Of a stretch of DNA of 36,514 bases, positions 1 through 7,749 are shown in pieces. The notes below the pieces were generated by a model. That model was not told where the DNA came from. It worked only from the letters and a program-made list of their open reading frames with translations, and searched no databases. The stretch spans positions 1 to 36,514 of the forward strand of contig SVHQ01000005.1 in NCBI GenBank assembly GCA_015055785.1. Reading direction: 5' to 3'. The translations under genes and the position numbers were made by a program. The stretch's first letter is position 1, and the number at the start of each line of letters is the position of its first letter. The stretch is from Clostridiales bacterium. GTDB taxonomy: Bacteria > Bacillota_A > Clostridia > Christensenellales > Borkfalkiaceae.

Positions 1-11
1 AGGGTGGGGCG

Positions 12-33
12 AAAAAAAGCCCTGCATAGCAGG
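12..33 (-). terminator. small hairpin, possible leftward terminator
   Basis: CCTGC-ATA-GCAGG (21-33) is a perfect 5-bp stem with a 3-nt loop. Read on the minus strand it is followed by GC and a T-run, which is terminator-like. No leftward gene that it could serve is seen, so its role is unclear. Confidence 0.3.
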
Positions 34-98
34 AAAAAATAAATAAAAAAACCTTTTTACAATTTTAAAAACTTTTTTCAAAAATATGTGTAAAAATG

Positions 99-127
99 TT
101 GACAAGATAAAAAAAAGGTGATATAAT
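99..127 (+). promoter_or_regulatory. consensus sigma-A promoter of the CxxC lipoprotein
   Basis: TTGACA (99-104) and TATAAT (122-127) match consensus exactly with a 17-nt spacer, preceded by an A/T-rich tract like an UP element. Transcription should begin near 134, leaving a leader of about 215 nt. Strong expression is expected. Confidence 0.85.
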
Positions 128-133
128 CAAACT

Positions 134-348
134 CGTAATACAATCGAAACGTGGTAGGGGGCAGTATGCTCTTTTGCGGAAAAGCGTGAAGAAGAATGTT
201 TTATCGCATACATAAAGCTGCTTCTCAAAGCGAATCGTGCGTGTTATGAACGGACAAGGGAGACATTTTTATAAAGTCTTGTAGAGTGCCATCTTTTGTC
301 TGATGTTACTTTTTACTTTATAAAATTTTTATTAATCGGAGGAGCTTT
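134..348 (+). other. long untranslated leader of the CxxC lipoprotein gene
   Basis: About 215 nt lie between the predicted transcription start and the ATG, with no convincing ORF. A local hairpin AGAC...GTCT with flanking ACA/TGT pairs can form at about 262-286. I recognise no known riboswitch class. The ribosome site GGAGGAG (338-344) sits 4 nt before the start. Confidence 0.45.
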
Positions 349-2907
349 ATGAAGAAAATGAAGCGATTTTTAGTAGCAATGTTGGGTGGCCTCACTGCTA
401 TCGCTTGTCTTGCAGGTATCTCTGCATGTAAGAAAGACAAAGAAGAAGCGAAAGTAGAAGAAAAGCCCAGCTATGACATCAACATCAATATGCCTAGTCT
501 TGATGCTGAGAAGTGTGTTCATGACTACACCGTAGTTTATTTCGAACAAATTGCTGACTGTTTCAACCATGTTGAAGGTTACAAAGAAATGGGTTGTTCG
601 AAATGTGGCGAATCTATGATCGTTTACACTGGTTATGGTCATGATTTTGGTGATGCATCTTGTACAGAACCTGCAAGCTGTGTTCTTTGCGGCGAAGAAA
701 AGAACATCCAGTTGGCAGCTCATAAGATGGTAGCAGCTACCTGTGATGCACCTGCATCTTGTTCTGAATGTGACTACACAGAAGGTGTTGCTCTTGGTCA
801 TGATTGGGTAGCAGCAACTTGTGCAACGGATGAATACTGTTCTGTATGTAATAAACCTGGCACAGGTAAAGCACATACGCTTACGAGCGCATTCGGTAAC
901 TTGGTTGAAGATGGCGCTTGGACAGTTGCTGATATGCCTGTAGATGCTAATGGTTACTATTATGTAGCACCTGCTGATTGCACGACGCAAGGCTATGCTG
1001 CATTTAATTACTGTGCTACGTGTTTGGCAGCAGCTACGGCTGATGATAACCTTGCTTGGGCTATTTTCAACAATGTTAAAACACCTCGTACGGATGCTGA
1101 AGTAGCAGCTTACCTCTTCGGTTCCGGTTTGGTTCGTACGGAAGGCTATGCAACGATTCAGGCTGCTCATACGATGGTTAACTTCTATGGCACGAAAGCT
1201 GAAGTTGAAGCTGGTACGGCTCTCTTTGTAAAAGAAGCTAACAAGGCTGGCGAATATATCGAAGCTACTTGTACGACTGGTGCTGTTAAGAACTTCGAAG
1301 TATGTAAAGTTTGTTTGGGCACGAGCTTGGATGCTGACGCTACGCTTGCAGAAATGAAAGCTATATTGACGGGCGAAAAAGCTGTTATCTCTACGTTCGC
1401 TGAAGGTGAAGCTCTTGGCCACGACTACGGTACTTCCTACAAAGCTGGTCTTAACGCTACTTGCTTAGCTAAAGGTTTCACGGAAAGCTGGGAATGCACC
1501 AGATGTGATGCTGAAAAAGTTGAAGAAGATATTGACATTCTTCCCCACGACGGTGAAGTAAACAATGCATTTGTTGCAACGGCTGCTACGAACAAGGCTT
1601 CTAAGGCTGCTGATTGCGTAAATGGTAACTACTGTGGTAACTGTAAGACGTACTGGGGTAACGAACTTGGTCATAAGGAAGAAAACCTTGATGAAATGCC
1701 TGCTACCTGTACGACCGATGGTTATAGCGATGATTCTTGGTACTGTACTGTTTGTGGTCACGTTGAATATGATTATATTTACAAAACTGGTCACGAATTC
1801 GATTCTACGACGAAAGTTGAATTGGGTAAAACGAAAGTATCTTGTACGACGAACGCTTATGCAGAACATTTCACTTGTAAGAATGGTTGTGGTGTTGTAG
1901 CTGTTGCTGAATACGATGATGATGATAATGTTGAATCCTATAAAGTTGTTGATTTGAAAGACCTTATCCTTAAAGATGGTAAGATGACTGGTCACAGCTT
2001 TGTTGTTGAAGATGGCGAAGATGCTGAAGCTATGGACGGCGATGATTTGATTGCTTACCTTAAGGATGCTATCAAAGCTGCTGTTAAGGCTGATAAGACG
2101 AAGACCTGCGCAGACGTTACTGTTAAGTGTGAAGACTGTGATTATAGCTTCACTGTTGAACATAATGATGCTGGTGTTTGGTATCTTGATGAATTTGGCT
2201 ATCCTACGGATGACGAAACGGAAGATACTTATAATATTGGCGTAACGAAGGCTACCTGCACCGAAAATGGTACGTGTAAGCTTTGTGGTGATGATTTCAT
2301 CGATGCTATCGGTCATAACTTTGAAGATGACGAAGATAACAAGAATGACTTCGTTGCTGCAAGACCTGCTACCTGCACGGATAAGGGTACGAGAGCATAC
2401 TACATCTGTACAAATGGTTGCGGCGCTATTGCAACGGAAGCTGGTGATGAACAGGCTGAAGCTATCGATAAGAATGGTAACACGGTTCTTCTTACAACGA
2501 AGAATTACAAAGATTACTTGACGATCGCTCTTGTTCCTCATGCATGGACGGAAGTTGAAGGTAAGCTTGCTACCTGTACGGAAATTGGTTGGAATGACCA
2601 TATCGCATGTGCTGACTGTGGTAAGAAAGCTACGGTTGCTGACGGATTCGCTGTAGCTGATATCTATAAAGAAGTTAAGGCTACTGGCCATAAGGGCTCT
2701 GCAGAAGGTTCTTGTGCTCCCGAAATCGTTTGCGATAAGGGTGGCGAAGACGGTAATGGTTGTGGCGAAACGTTCAAGAACCCCAACGTTCAACCTGATA
2801 ACCATAGCTGGGTAGATGGCGAATGCGACTGCTGTAAAGTAGTTTGTGCTCACCCTGCATACACTGCAGACAACAAGTGCACGGTTTGTGGCAAAGATGC
2901 TGAATAA
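349..2907 (+). CDS. large cysteine-rich CxxC-repeat surface lipoprotein
   Basis: 852 aa. The N-terminus is a lipoprotein signal peptide: basic MKKMKR, a hydrophobic core, and lipobox ISAC with the lipidated cysteine at residue 27 (Cys20 is a weaker alternative). The mature part begins with a charged K/E linker. It then consists of about 17 irregular units containing CxxC or CxxxC, often written as ATC-T-(x)n-C-x2-C-G followed by GHxx/AHxx, as in zinc-ribbon-like knuckles. No catalytic domain is visible. The protein is acidic. Codon use (GCT, GGT, ACG, GAA) is biased like the ilvC gene in this window, which together with the consensus promoter suggests abundant expression. Similar Cys/His repeats occur in surface proteins of Clostridia, but the function is unknown to me. 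Metal binding or disulfide-based structure is inference. The gene is monocistronic, ending in a strong terminator. Confidence 0.85.
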   Translation: MKKMKRFLVAMLGGLTAIACLAGISACKKDKEEAKVEEKPSYDININMPSLDAEKCVHDYTVVYFEQIADCFNHVEGYKEMGCSKCGESMIVYTGYGHDFGDASCTEPASCVLCGEEKNIQLAAHKMVAATCDAPASCSECDYTEGVALGHDWVAATCATDEYCSVCNKPGTGKAHTLTSAFGNLVEDGAWTVADMPVDANGYYYVAPADCTTQGYAAFNYCATCLAAATADDNLAWAIFNNVKTPRTDAEVAAYLFGSGLVRTEGYATIQAAHTMVNFYGTKAEVEAGTALFVKEANKAGEYIEATCTTGAVKNFEVCKVCLGTSLDADATLAEMKAILTGEKAVISTFAEGEALGHDYGTSYKAGLNATCLAKGFTESWECTRCDAEKVEEDIDILPHDGEVNNAFVATAATNKASKAADCVNGNYCGNCKTYWGNELGHKEENLDEMPATCTTDGYSDDSWYCTVCGHVEYDYIYKTGHEFDSTTKVELGKTKVSCTTNAYAEHFTCKNGCGVVAVAEYDDDDNVESYKVVDLKDLILKDGKMTGHSFVVEDGEDAEAMDGDDLIAYLKDAIKAAVKADKTKTCADVTVKCEDCDYSFTVEHNDAGVWYLDEFGYPTDDETEDTYNIGVTKATCTENGTCKLCGDDFIDAIGHNFEDDEDNKNDFVAARPATCTDKGTRAYYICTNGCGAIATEAGDEQAEAIDKNGNTVLLTTKNYKDYLTIALVPHAWTEVEGKLATCTEIGWNDHIACADCGKKATVADGFAVADIYKEVKATGHKGSAEGSCAPEIVCDKGGEDGNGCGETFKNPNVQPDNHSWVDGECDCCKVVCAHPAYTADNKCTVCGKDAE

Positions 2908-2941
2908 TTAAGCAAAAGCTTAGTTAAAAACTAAAAAAATT

Positions 2942-2971
2942 GAACGCGGTTGAAAAACCGCGTTCTTTTTT
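2942..2971 (+). terminator. Rho-independent terminator after the lipoprotein gene
   Basis: A perfect 10-bp GC-rich stem (GAACGCGGTT / AACCGCGTTC) closes a GAAA tetraloop and is followed by six T residues. Confidence 0.92.
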
Positions 2972-2997
2972 GCTTTCTAAATAAAGGCTTCCCTTGT

Positions 2998-3215
2998 CAC
3001 TTGCTATTCAAAAGTTTTGTCATTGCAAGCGGAACGCGCGAACAAGGGTTTTCATTGCGCTCAGCTTGCTATTTGCAAGGCGTTGTCATTGCGCTCAGCT
3101 TGCTATTTGGCGTGGCCAAGCCTATGCAATAGGCGTGGCAATCTCATAAAAAACAATGCCATAATAAACACGAGATTGCCACATTCCGCATTCGTCCATT
3201 TGCAATGACACGTCT
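2998..3215. repeat. interspersed palindromic repeat, TGTCATTGCRA family, copy 1
   Basis: This fills most of the 3.0-3.3 kb gap. It contains TCATTGCG half-sites, a 24-bp exact direct repeat (3052-3075 and 3086-3109), and an 11-bp inverted repeat GTGGCAATCTC (3135-3145) / GAGATTGCCAC (3172-3182), ending near CAATGACA. Copies with the same TCATTGCGA and GTGGCAATCT words occur near 7.15 and 19.4 kb. No coding potential is seen; short ORFs across it are chance. The rest of the gap (3216-3370) shows nothing else I can name. Confidence 0.75.
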
Positions 3216-3372
3216 TTCACCGCAGCAGCCGCATAACAGAACAAGCCGCCCTGTCATACCGAATGAGCGACCGCGTGGAGTGTATCCCATTTTCTATAAT
3301 CGAAAAAACAAATACATAGTAAAAGTTTTTCTAAAATTTTCGATTAATTTTCAAAAACGACCCATATAGCAG

Positions 3373-3409
3373 TTGCATTATTTGAAAAAAAATAGTAAAA
3401 TGGTATAGT
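3373..3409 (+). promoter_or_regulatory. probable promoter of the aminotransferase gene
   Basis: Two overlapping solutions exist: TTGCAT (3373-3378)-17-TAAAAT (3396-3401), and TTGAAA (3382-3387)-16-TATAGT (3404-3409). Either gives a short leader to the ATG at 3435. Confidence 0.55.
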
Positions 3410-3434
3410 TAATAAAACCACGGAGTGAGTACTG

Positions 3435-4634
3435 ATGAAAAATAGAGTTGCATCGAGAATGTCGGCAATTTCACCTTCCCTTACGCTTGCGATTTCCGCA
3501 AAGGCAAAGGCGATGAAACAGGCAGGCGAAAGCGTTGTGTCTTTCAGCGTTGGCGAGCCCGATTTCAACACGCCGCAGCATATCATAGACGCGGCAAAAA
3601 CAGCATTGGATAACGGTCAAACGAAATACACGCCCTCGTCGGGGTTATTGCCCCTGCGCAAGGCGATTTGTGATAAATTCTTAAAGGATAACGGTTTGGA
3701 ATACGAACCCTCTCAAATTATCGTTTCCAACGGTGCAAAGCATTCCATTTTCAATGCTTGTTACGCGCTTTTGGACGAGGGTGACGAAGTAATCATTCCC
3801 GAGCCCTATTGGCTCACCTATCCCGAAGTGGTGAAAGTTTGCGGTGGCGTGCCCAAATACCTCACCTGCAAGAAGGAAAACAAATACAAATTCTCTGCGG
3901 AAGAATTAAAAGCGGCGATTACGCCCAAGACGAAAATGCTTATTTTCAATTCACCTTCCAATCCCACGGGCGCGGTTTACAATGAAGAAGAAGTCCGCGC
4001 GATTGCAAAGGTGTGTGAGGAAGCGGAGATTTTCGTTATCGCAGACGAAATTTACGAAAAATTATGCTATAACGGCGTAAAACCTTTCTCTATTGCGAAG
4101 TGCAGCGATAAGATGAAGGATTTGACAATCACCATCAACGGCGTTTCCAAAACGTACGCCATGACGGGTTGGAGAATCGGTTATTTAGCCGCACCCAAGG
4201 ACGTAGCAAAGGCAATCGATTCTTTCCAAAGCCACGCAACGAGCAACGCGTGTTCGATTTCTCAAGCAGCGACGATAGAGGCGTTAAACGCTCCTGAAGA
4301 AGAAATTCAAGCGATGGTGGACGTATTCGACAAGCGCAGAGCCATTCTTTTGGATTTGATTGCAGGGATTGACGGCGTGCAGGCTGTCGAGCCCGACGGC
4401 GCGTTCTACGTAATGTTGGTAGTGAGCGGTCTTTACGGCAAAAGCTATCAAGGCAAACCCATCACCAATTCAATTGAATTTGCCGACGCGTTGTTGGATG
4501 GGGAGAAAGTAGCGACGGTGCCAGGGGTATCCTTTGGCGCAGACGATTGCTTGCGTTTGTCCTATTCCTTAAGTGAAGAGGACATCAAAGAAGGTTTGAA
4601 GCGCATTCAGCGTTTCATTCAAGAACTCAGATAA
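3435..4634 (+). CDS. aspB: PLP-dependent aminotransferase class I/II, probably aspartate aminotransferase
   Basis: 399 aa, the usual length for subgroup I aspartate aminotransferases of the Bacillus/Thermus type. The N-terminus carries the VSFSVGEPDFNTP motif, followed by SNGAKH and NSPSNPTGAVY. The Schiff-base lysine is Lys239 in SKTYAMTGWRIGY, and the substrate-carboxylate arginine is Arg374 in LRLSYS. It would move the amino group between glutamate and oxaloacetate in the cytoplasm, supplying aspartate for the lysine/threonine family. That suits the threonine synthase 0.9 kb downstream. The start is set by GGAGTGAG just upstream. Substrate assignment within this broad family is less sure than the fold, and an aromatic or glutamate-prephenate role cannot be excluded. 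Confidence 0.85.
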   Translation: MKNRVASRMSAISPSLTLAISAKAKAMKQAGESVVSFSVGEPDFNTPQHIIDAAKTALDNGQTKYTPSSGLLPLRKAICDKFLKDNGLEYEPSQIIVSNGAKHSIFNACYALLDEGDEVIIPEPYWLTYPEVVKVCGGVPKYLTCKKENKYKFSAEELKAAITPKTKMLIFNSPSNPTGAVYNEEEVRAIAKVCEEAEIFVIADEIYEKLCYNGVKPFSIAKCSDKMKDLTITINGVSKTYAMTGWRIGYLAAPKDVAKAIDSFQSHATSNACSISQAATIEALNAPEEEIQAMVDVFDKRRAILLDLIAGIDGVQAVEPDGAFYVMLVVSGLYGKSYQGKPITNSIEFADALLDGEKVATVPGVSFGADDCLRLSYSLSEEDIKEGLKRIQRFIQELR

Positions 4635-4657
4635 GAGAGAATAGTTTTATATACACG

Positions 4658-4689
4658 AATCGCGGGCGGTTTTCTGACTGTCTGCGATT
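4658..4689 (+). terminator. weak hairpin after the aminotransferase gene
   Basis: AATCGC (4658-4663) pairs with GCGATT (4684-4689) around a 20-nt loop. There is only a poor T-tract, so termination here would be inefficient. Nothing better is seen before the next promoter. Confidence 0.25.
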
Positions 4690-4813
4690 TGCCTTTGAAG
4701 TGTTTTGTTATTTCGTTTTTGGCGGAAAAAAGTATAGATTTTCTCTTTAAAGACGAATTTTTCCGCTTTAAAAAAAATTTTTCACAAAAAGCCAAAAAAT
4801 TTTCAAAAAAGTC

Positions 4814-4842
4814 TTGAAATTCCAAGCAAAATCTGCTAAACT
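4814..4842 (+). promoter_or_regulatory. promoter of the small P-loop protein
   Basis: TTGAAA (4814-4819) and TAAACT (4837-4842) are separated by 17 nt, with an extended -10 TG at 4834-4835. The leader to the ATG at 4909 is about 60 nt, with GGGAGG as the ribosome site. Confidence 0.6.
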
Positions 4843-4908
4843 ATAGTAAACCGAGAAAAATACATTTCATTCGGTGAAAACAGTGTAAAATCTGGGAGGA
4901 TTGAAATT

Positions 4909-5319
4909 ATGATTAAAGTAATTTATGGCGAAAAGGGTACGGGTAAGACCAAGATGATGATTGATGCTGCAAACGCATCGATCAGCGAAGCAAAAGGTCA
5001 CATGATTTTTATCACCGATACCAAAAGATATATGTATGATTTAGAACGCGAAATTCGTTTTATTGACGTGAGTGAATATGACGTTGCTGGTGAAGCTGCG
5101 CTTTGCGGATTTATCAAAGGCGTAATTGCAGGCAACAACGATAACGAATATGTTTACATTGACGGTATTGCACGTATTGCAGGTAAGCCTGTTTCTGAAA
5201 TGGCTGCATTCTTCTATATGCTTGACAAAGTAGCAAAGAGCGACAATCTTGTAATCACCGTTTCTGTTTCGGCAGCGAAGGAAGATCTTCCCGATTTCGT
5301 AGCGAAATATATTGATTGA
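4909..5319 (+). CDS. small P-loop NTPase of unknown function
   Basis: 136 aa. The protein opens directly with a Walker A loop, GEKGTGKT (residues 7-14), and has a Walker B-like strand YVYID ending at Asp85. Between them lies FITDTKRYMYDLEREIRF, a helix that could hold nucleotide or partner contacts. The C-terminal third is a predicted strand-helix (LVITVSVSAAKEDLP). It is far shorter than AAA+ or ABC ATPases, lacks a recognisable sensor or signature motif, and has no signal peptide. I do not recognise the family. It is transcribed alone from its own promoter, between two amino-acid genes, so context gives little help. ATP or GTP binding is supported by motif; everything else is open. Confidence 0.75.
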   Translation: MIKVIYGEKGTGKTKMMIDAANASISEAKGHMIFITDTKRYMYDLEREIRFIDVSEYDVAGEAALCGFIKGVIAGNNDNEYVYIDGIARIAGKPVSEMAAFFYMLDKVAKSDNLVITVSVSAAKEDLPDFVAKYID

Positions 5320-5384
5320 TAAATTGCCGCTATAAATAGGCTAACAAAAGCTTTATAGGCGGTTACATACAAAGTGGAATGGAT

Positions 5385-5414
5385 AGCCGAGCGGCGTTTG
5401 CGTTCGGCTTTCTT
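5385..5414 (+). terminator. weak hairpin after the P-loop gene
   Basis: AGCCGA (5385-5390) pairs with TCGGCT (5404-5409), followed by TTCTT. A further imperfect hairpin (CCGCTATAAA / TTTATAGGCGG) precedes it at about 5328-5362. Confidence 0.4.
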
Positions 5415-5460
5415 ATATCCAAAGTGTGAGAGAAAGGGTGAAAAGAGTTGACATAAAAAA

Positions 5461-5482
5461 GCAACCTACGGGTTGCGGTTTT
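5461..5482 (+). terminator. Rho-independent terminator upstream of thrC
   Basis: GCAACC-TACG-GGTTGC (5461-5476) is a perfect 6-bp stem with an A-run before it and GGTTTTT after it. A TTGACA lies just upstream (5448-5453) but has no -10 at proper spacing. Confidence 0.6.
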
Positions 5483-5525
5483 TGCGTATAAAAAAATATA
5501 TCGAATACAAAAGGTAGGTAGGAGT

Positions 5526-7058
5526 ATGTATTTCATCAGCACAAGAGGGGGCGAAAAGGTAACAGGCGCGCAAGCGATTGTACAAGGTTTGGCAAAGAAC
5601 GGCGGTTTGTACGTGCCGGAAACTTTCCCTGCAGTATCCCGTGAAGAAATAGAAAATATGTTGGAAATGAGTTATCCCGAACGCGCGGCTTTCGTGCTCG
5701 GGAAATACCTCGCGGACGAATTGGGTGCCGACTTTTTGCAGGAAATTTGTGAAAAAGCATATTCTGCCTTTGAAGGCAGTGACCCTGTTCCTCTTGTGAA
5801 AATCGATGGCGAACTCTACGTTTTAGAATTGTTCCACGGCCCCACGTGCGCGTTTAAAGATATGGCGCTCACCGTGCTTCCCTATCTTTTAAAGAAGAGC
5901 TGTGAAGTGACGGGGATTGACGACGAAATTTTAATTTTGGCTGCGACGAGCGGTGACACGGGCAAAGCGGCGTTGGAAGGTTTCCGTGACGTAGCGGGAA
6001 CAAAAGTAGCGGTGTTCTATCCCGATGAAGGCGTTGCGAAAATGCAGAAATTGCAGATGTGTATTCAAGACGGCAAAAACGTATTTGTTTCGGCTGTTCG
6101 CGGTAATTTCGACGATTGTCAGCGTGCGGTAAAGCGTTTGTTTGCTTCGGAAGAATTTAATGCGAAACTCGCGGAGAAAAAGACCCGTCTTTCGAGTGCA
6201 AATTCGATTAATTTCGGTCGTTTGGCGCCGCAGATTGCTTATTATTTTTCGGCGTACGTGGATTTGCTGAGCGCAAACAAAATCCAAATGGGCGACGAAA
6301 TCGATTTTGTTGTGCCTACGGGGAATTTTGGGGACATTTTGGCAGGTTGGTATGCAAAGCAGATGGGTTTGCCAGTGCGTAAACTCGTATGCGCATCGAA
6401 TAGGAACAAAGTCCTTGCCGACTTCTTCAAGAAAGGGGTTTATGACGTAAAGAGAAACTTCTTTCGCACCATGTCGCCGTCAATGGATATTCTCGTTTCG
6501 TCGAATTTAGAGCGTTTGTTGTTTGAAATCAGCGGCAGAAATGCAGAAATTACAGCACAGCGTATGCAAGACCTTGCTGAAAAGAAGGAATATTCCATCA
6601 CAGCAAAGGAAAAGGAAATTTTGGATAAAGAATTCTTTGGCGGTTTTGCGAGCGAGGATGACACCGTAGAAGCGATGTACGGAGTATTTGACGAGTACGG
6701 CTATGCAATGGACACGCACACGGGTGTAGCGTTGGCTGTGTATGATGAATATAAGCAGTTAATTGACACGGAAGAGCACCCCGATAGCACGCCGATTATC
6801 GTGCTTTCGACGGCAAACCCGTATAAATTCCCGCAGGACGTATTGTATGCGTTGTCGGGCAACGACGTAAAGGACAGCTTTAAGGGCATCAAGCGTTTGA
6901 ATTTGTTGACGGCAATGAAACCGCCCAAGAGCCTTTTGGAATTGAGATATCGTCCCTTGCGATTTAAGACGGTGGTGGATAACAATTTGGATAAGATGTC
7001 GGAATTGATTTTACGATTTGCTGACGGTGAAATCGTGCCTGTTCCCGATGAAAAGTAA
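5526..7058 (+). CDS. thrC: threonine synthase
   Basis: 510 aa, in the size range of the longer threonine synthases of the E. coli/yeast type. It converts O-phospho-L-homoserine to L-threonine with PLP. The N-terminal signature YFISTRGGEK is typical. The PLP lysine is Lys111 in GPTCAFKDMAL, followed by the glycine-rich phosphate-binding AATSGDTGKAAL and the VPTGNFGDILAG segment. The start is set by AGGTAGGTAGGAG directly before the ATG at 5526. The gene is flanked by terminators on both sides, so it appears monocistronic. Its product feeds the ilvA threonine deaminase found at the end of the window. No regulator or attenuator is apparent in the short leader. Confidence 0.93.
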   Translation: MYFISTRGGEKVTGAQAIVQGLAKNGGLYVPETFPAVSREEIENMLEMSYPERAAFVLGKYLADELGADFLQEICEKAYSAFEGSDPVPLVKIDGELYVLELFHGPTCAFKDMALTVLPYLLKKSCEVTGIDDEILILAATSGDTGKAALEGFRDVAGTKVAVFYPDEGVAKMQKLQMCIQDGKNVFVSAVRGNFDDCQRAVKRLFASEEFNAKLAEKKTRLSSANSINFGRLAPQIAYYFSAYVDLLSANKIQMGDEIDFVVPTGNFGDILAGWYAKQMGLPVRKLVCASNRNKVLADFFKKGVYDVKRNFFRTMSPSMDILVSSNLERLLFEISGRNAEITAQRMQDLAEKKEYSITAKEKEILDKEFFGGFASEDDTVEAMYGVFDEYGYAMDTHTGVALAVYDEYKQLIDTEEHPDSTPIIVLSTANPYKFPQDVLYALSGNDVKDSFKGIKRLNLLTAMKPPKSLLELRYRPLRFKTVVDNNLDKMSELILRFADGEIVPVPDEK

Positions 7059-7072
7059 ATAAAGAATAAAAG

Positions 7073-7104
7073 CTCTCTTGTTGTTTTAAGCAAGAGAGTT
7101 TTTT
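7073..7104 (+). terminator. Rho-independent terminator of thrC
   Basis: CTCTCTTG (7073-7080) pairs with CAAGAGAG (7091-7098) around a 10-nt loop, followed by six T residues. Confidence 0.9.
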
Positions 7105-7149
7105 ATTTGGGCAAAGGAAAGGCGACGTTTTAGAAGGACGTTGCTATTT

Positions 7150-7322
7150 TGTCATTGCGAATGAAGTGGAATGGAATGTGGCAATCTTGTAAAAAATACG
7201 GCAATATTAAATATGAGATTGCCACGCCTACGGCTCGCAATGACGATGTGTGAAGATTGTCACGTTTTCGGTCTGCAATGACGAGGGATTGCCGTGGTTG
7301 TTTCACTCCCTCGCAATGATGG
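7150..7322. repeat. interspersed palindromic repeat, TGTCATTGCGA family, copy 2
   Basis: It opens with TGTCATTGCGA (7150-7160) and contains GTGGCAATCT (7178-7187) pairing with AGATTGCCAC (7216-7225), then GGCTCGCAATGACGA. A second inverted half, ending CCTCGCAATGA near 7320, follows. The whole unit is a nested inverted repeat without coding capacity. The remaining gap to the next promoter (7323-7496) holds nothing recognisable. Confidence 0.8.
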
Positions 7323-7496
7323 TGGGGGCGTTTATCAGTAGGAATGCGATTCATTCACTGCAAGCGGTCGCTATTCCAGTCAACGGAAAGGTTGGTTTGA
7401 CGAAAGGCGTTTAGGGAAAAGGGGGAACAAGACGGGGTAAATTTTGTTAATCAGGTGATTTTTTTGGCTATTTCTTGTGAATATTGTATTTAAGGA

Positions 7497-7525
7497 TTGA
7501 TTTTTAAAAAAACCTATGTTATAAT
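7497..7525 (+). promoter_or_regulatory. strong promoter driving the 7.5-kb structured RNA
   Basis: TTGATT (7497-7502), a 17-nt spacer and TATAAT (7520-7525) with an extended -10 TGT. The predicted start is at about 7532, exactly where the long RNA rod begins. Confidence 0.8.
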
Positions 7526-7531
7526 GAGAAT

Positions 7532-7705
7532 GGCACTGTTTCATCATTTAGTTGATTTTTAACGGAAAAACACTGCGAAATTCTACGTATTATGCTCGGT
7601 TACAGACCGCTGGGGGTATGCGCCCTCGCATAATGCTTGCCTTTCTTGTGTTTTTCTCGTTAAATCGTAATAAATTACTAATCAACTATCCTCAGAAACA
7701 GCACC
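7532..7705 (+). ncRNA. long rod-shaped structured RNA, candidate 6S RNA
   Basis: About 174 nt fold back end to end. Outer stem: GG 7532-7533 / CC 7704-7705 and CTGTTTC 7536-7542 / GAAACAG 7695-7701. Second stem: TAGTTGATT 7549-7557 / AATCAACTA 7680-7688. Third stem: 16 bp, 7558-7573 / 7648-7664, with one bulged T at 7657. Then comes a large symmetric internal loop (7574-7586 and 7637-7647), a 9-bp stem (7587-7595 / 7628-7636), and a terminal domain with two small hairpins. A closing stem, central bubble and terminal arm of this size is the 6S RNA layout, in which the bubble mimics an open promoter and binds RNA polymerase. No T-run follows, so processing or readthrough into the downstream gene is possible. 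It could instead be a structured leader of that gene. Confidence 0.5.
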
Positions 7706-7749
7706 ACAAGAAAACTATCGCACAACGGCGGTGGGAAAAGTGAGGGAGT

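Noticed and set aside
1465..2853. 462-aa open frame on the minus strand opposite the lipoprotein gene (also 370-1422, minus)
   Set aside because: No ribosome site or promoter, no recognisable domain, and the plus frame has a signal peptide, repeats and a promoter. The open antisense frames follow from the biased codons of the real gene.
2992..3208. Two 60-63 aa frames in the 3.0-kb repeat region
   Set aside because: They lie in palindromic repeats, overlap each other in different frames, and lack ribosome sites.
5448..5476. TTGACA as a promoter of thrC
   Set aside because: At 17 nt downstream the sequence is GGTTGC, part of a terminator hairpin; no -10 at usable spacing.
7552..7743. 63-aa plus-strand frame starting TTG before the DUF5685 gene
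   Set aside because: It overlaps the strongly base-paired RNA, lacks a ribosome site, and has no recognisable domain.
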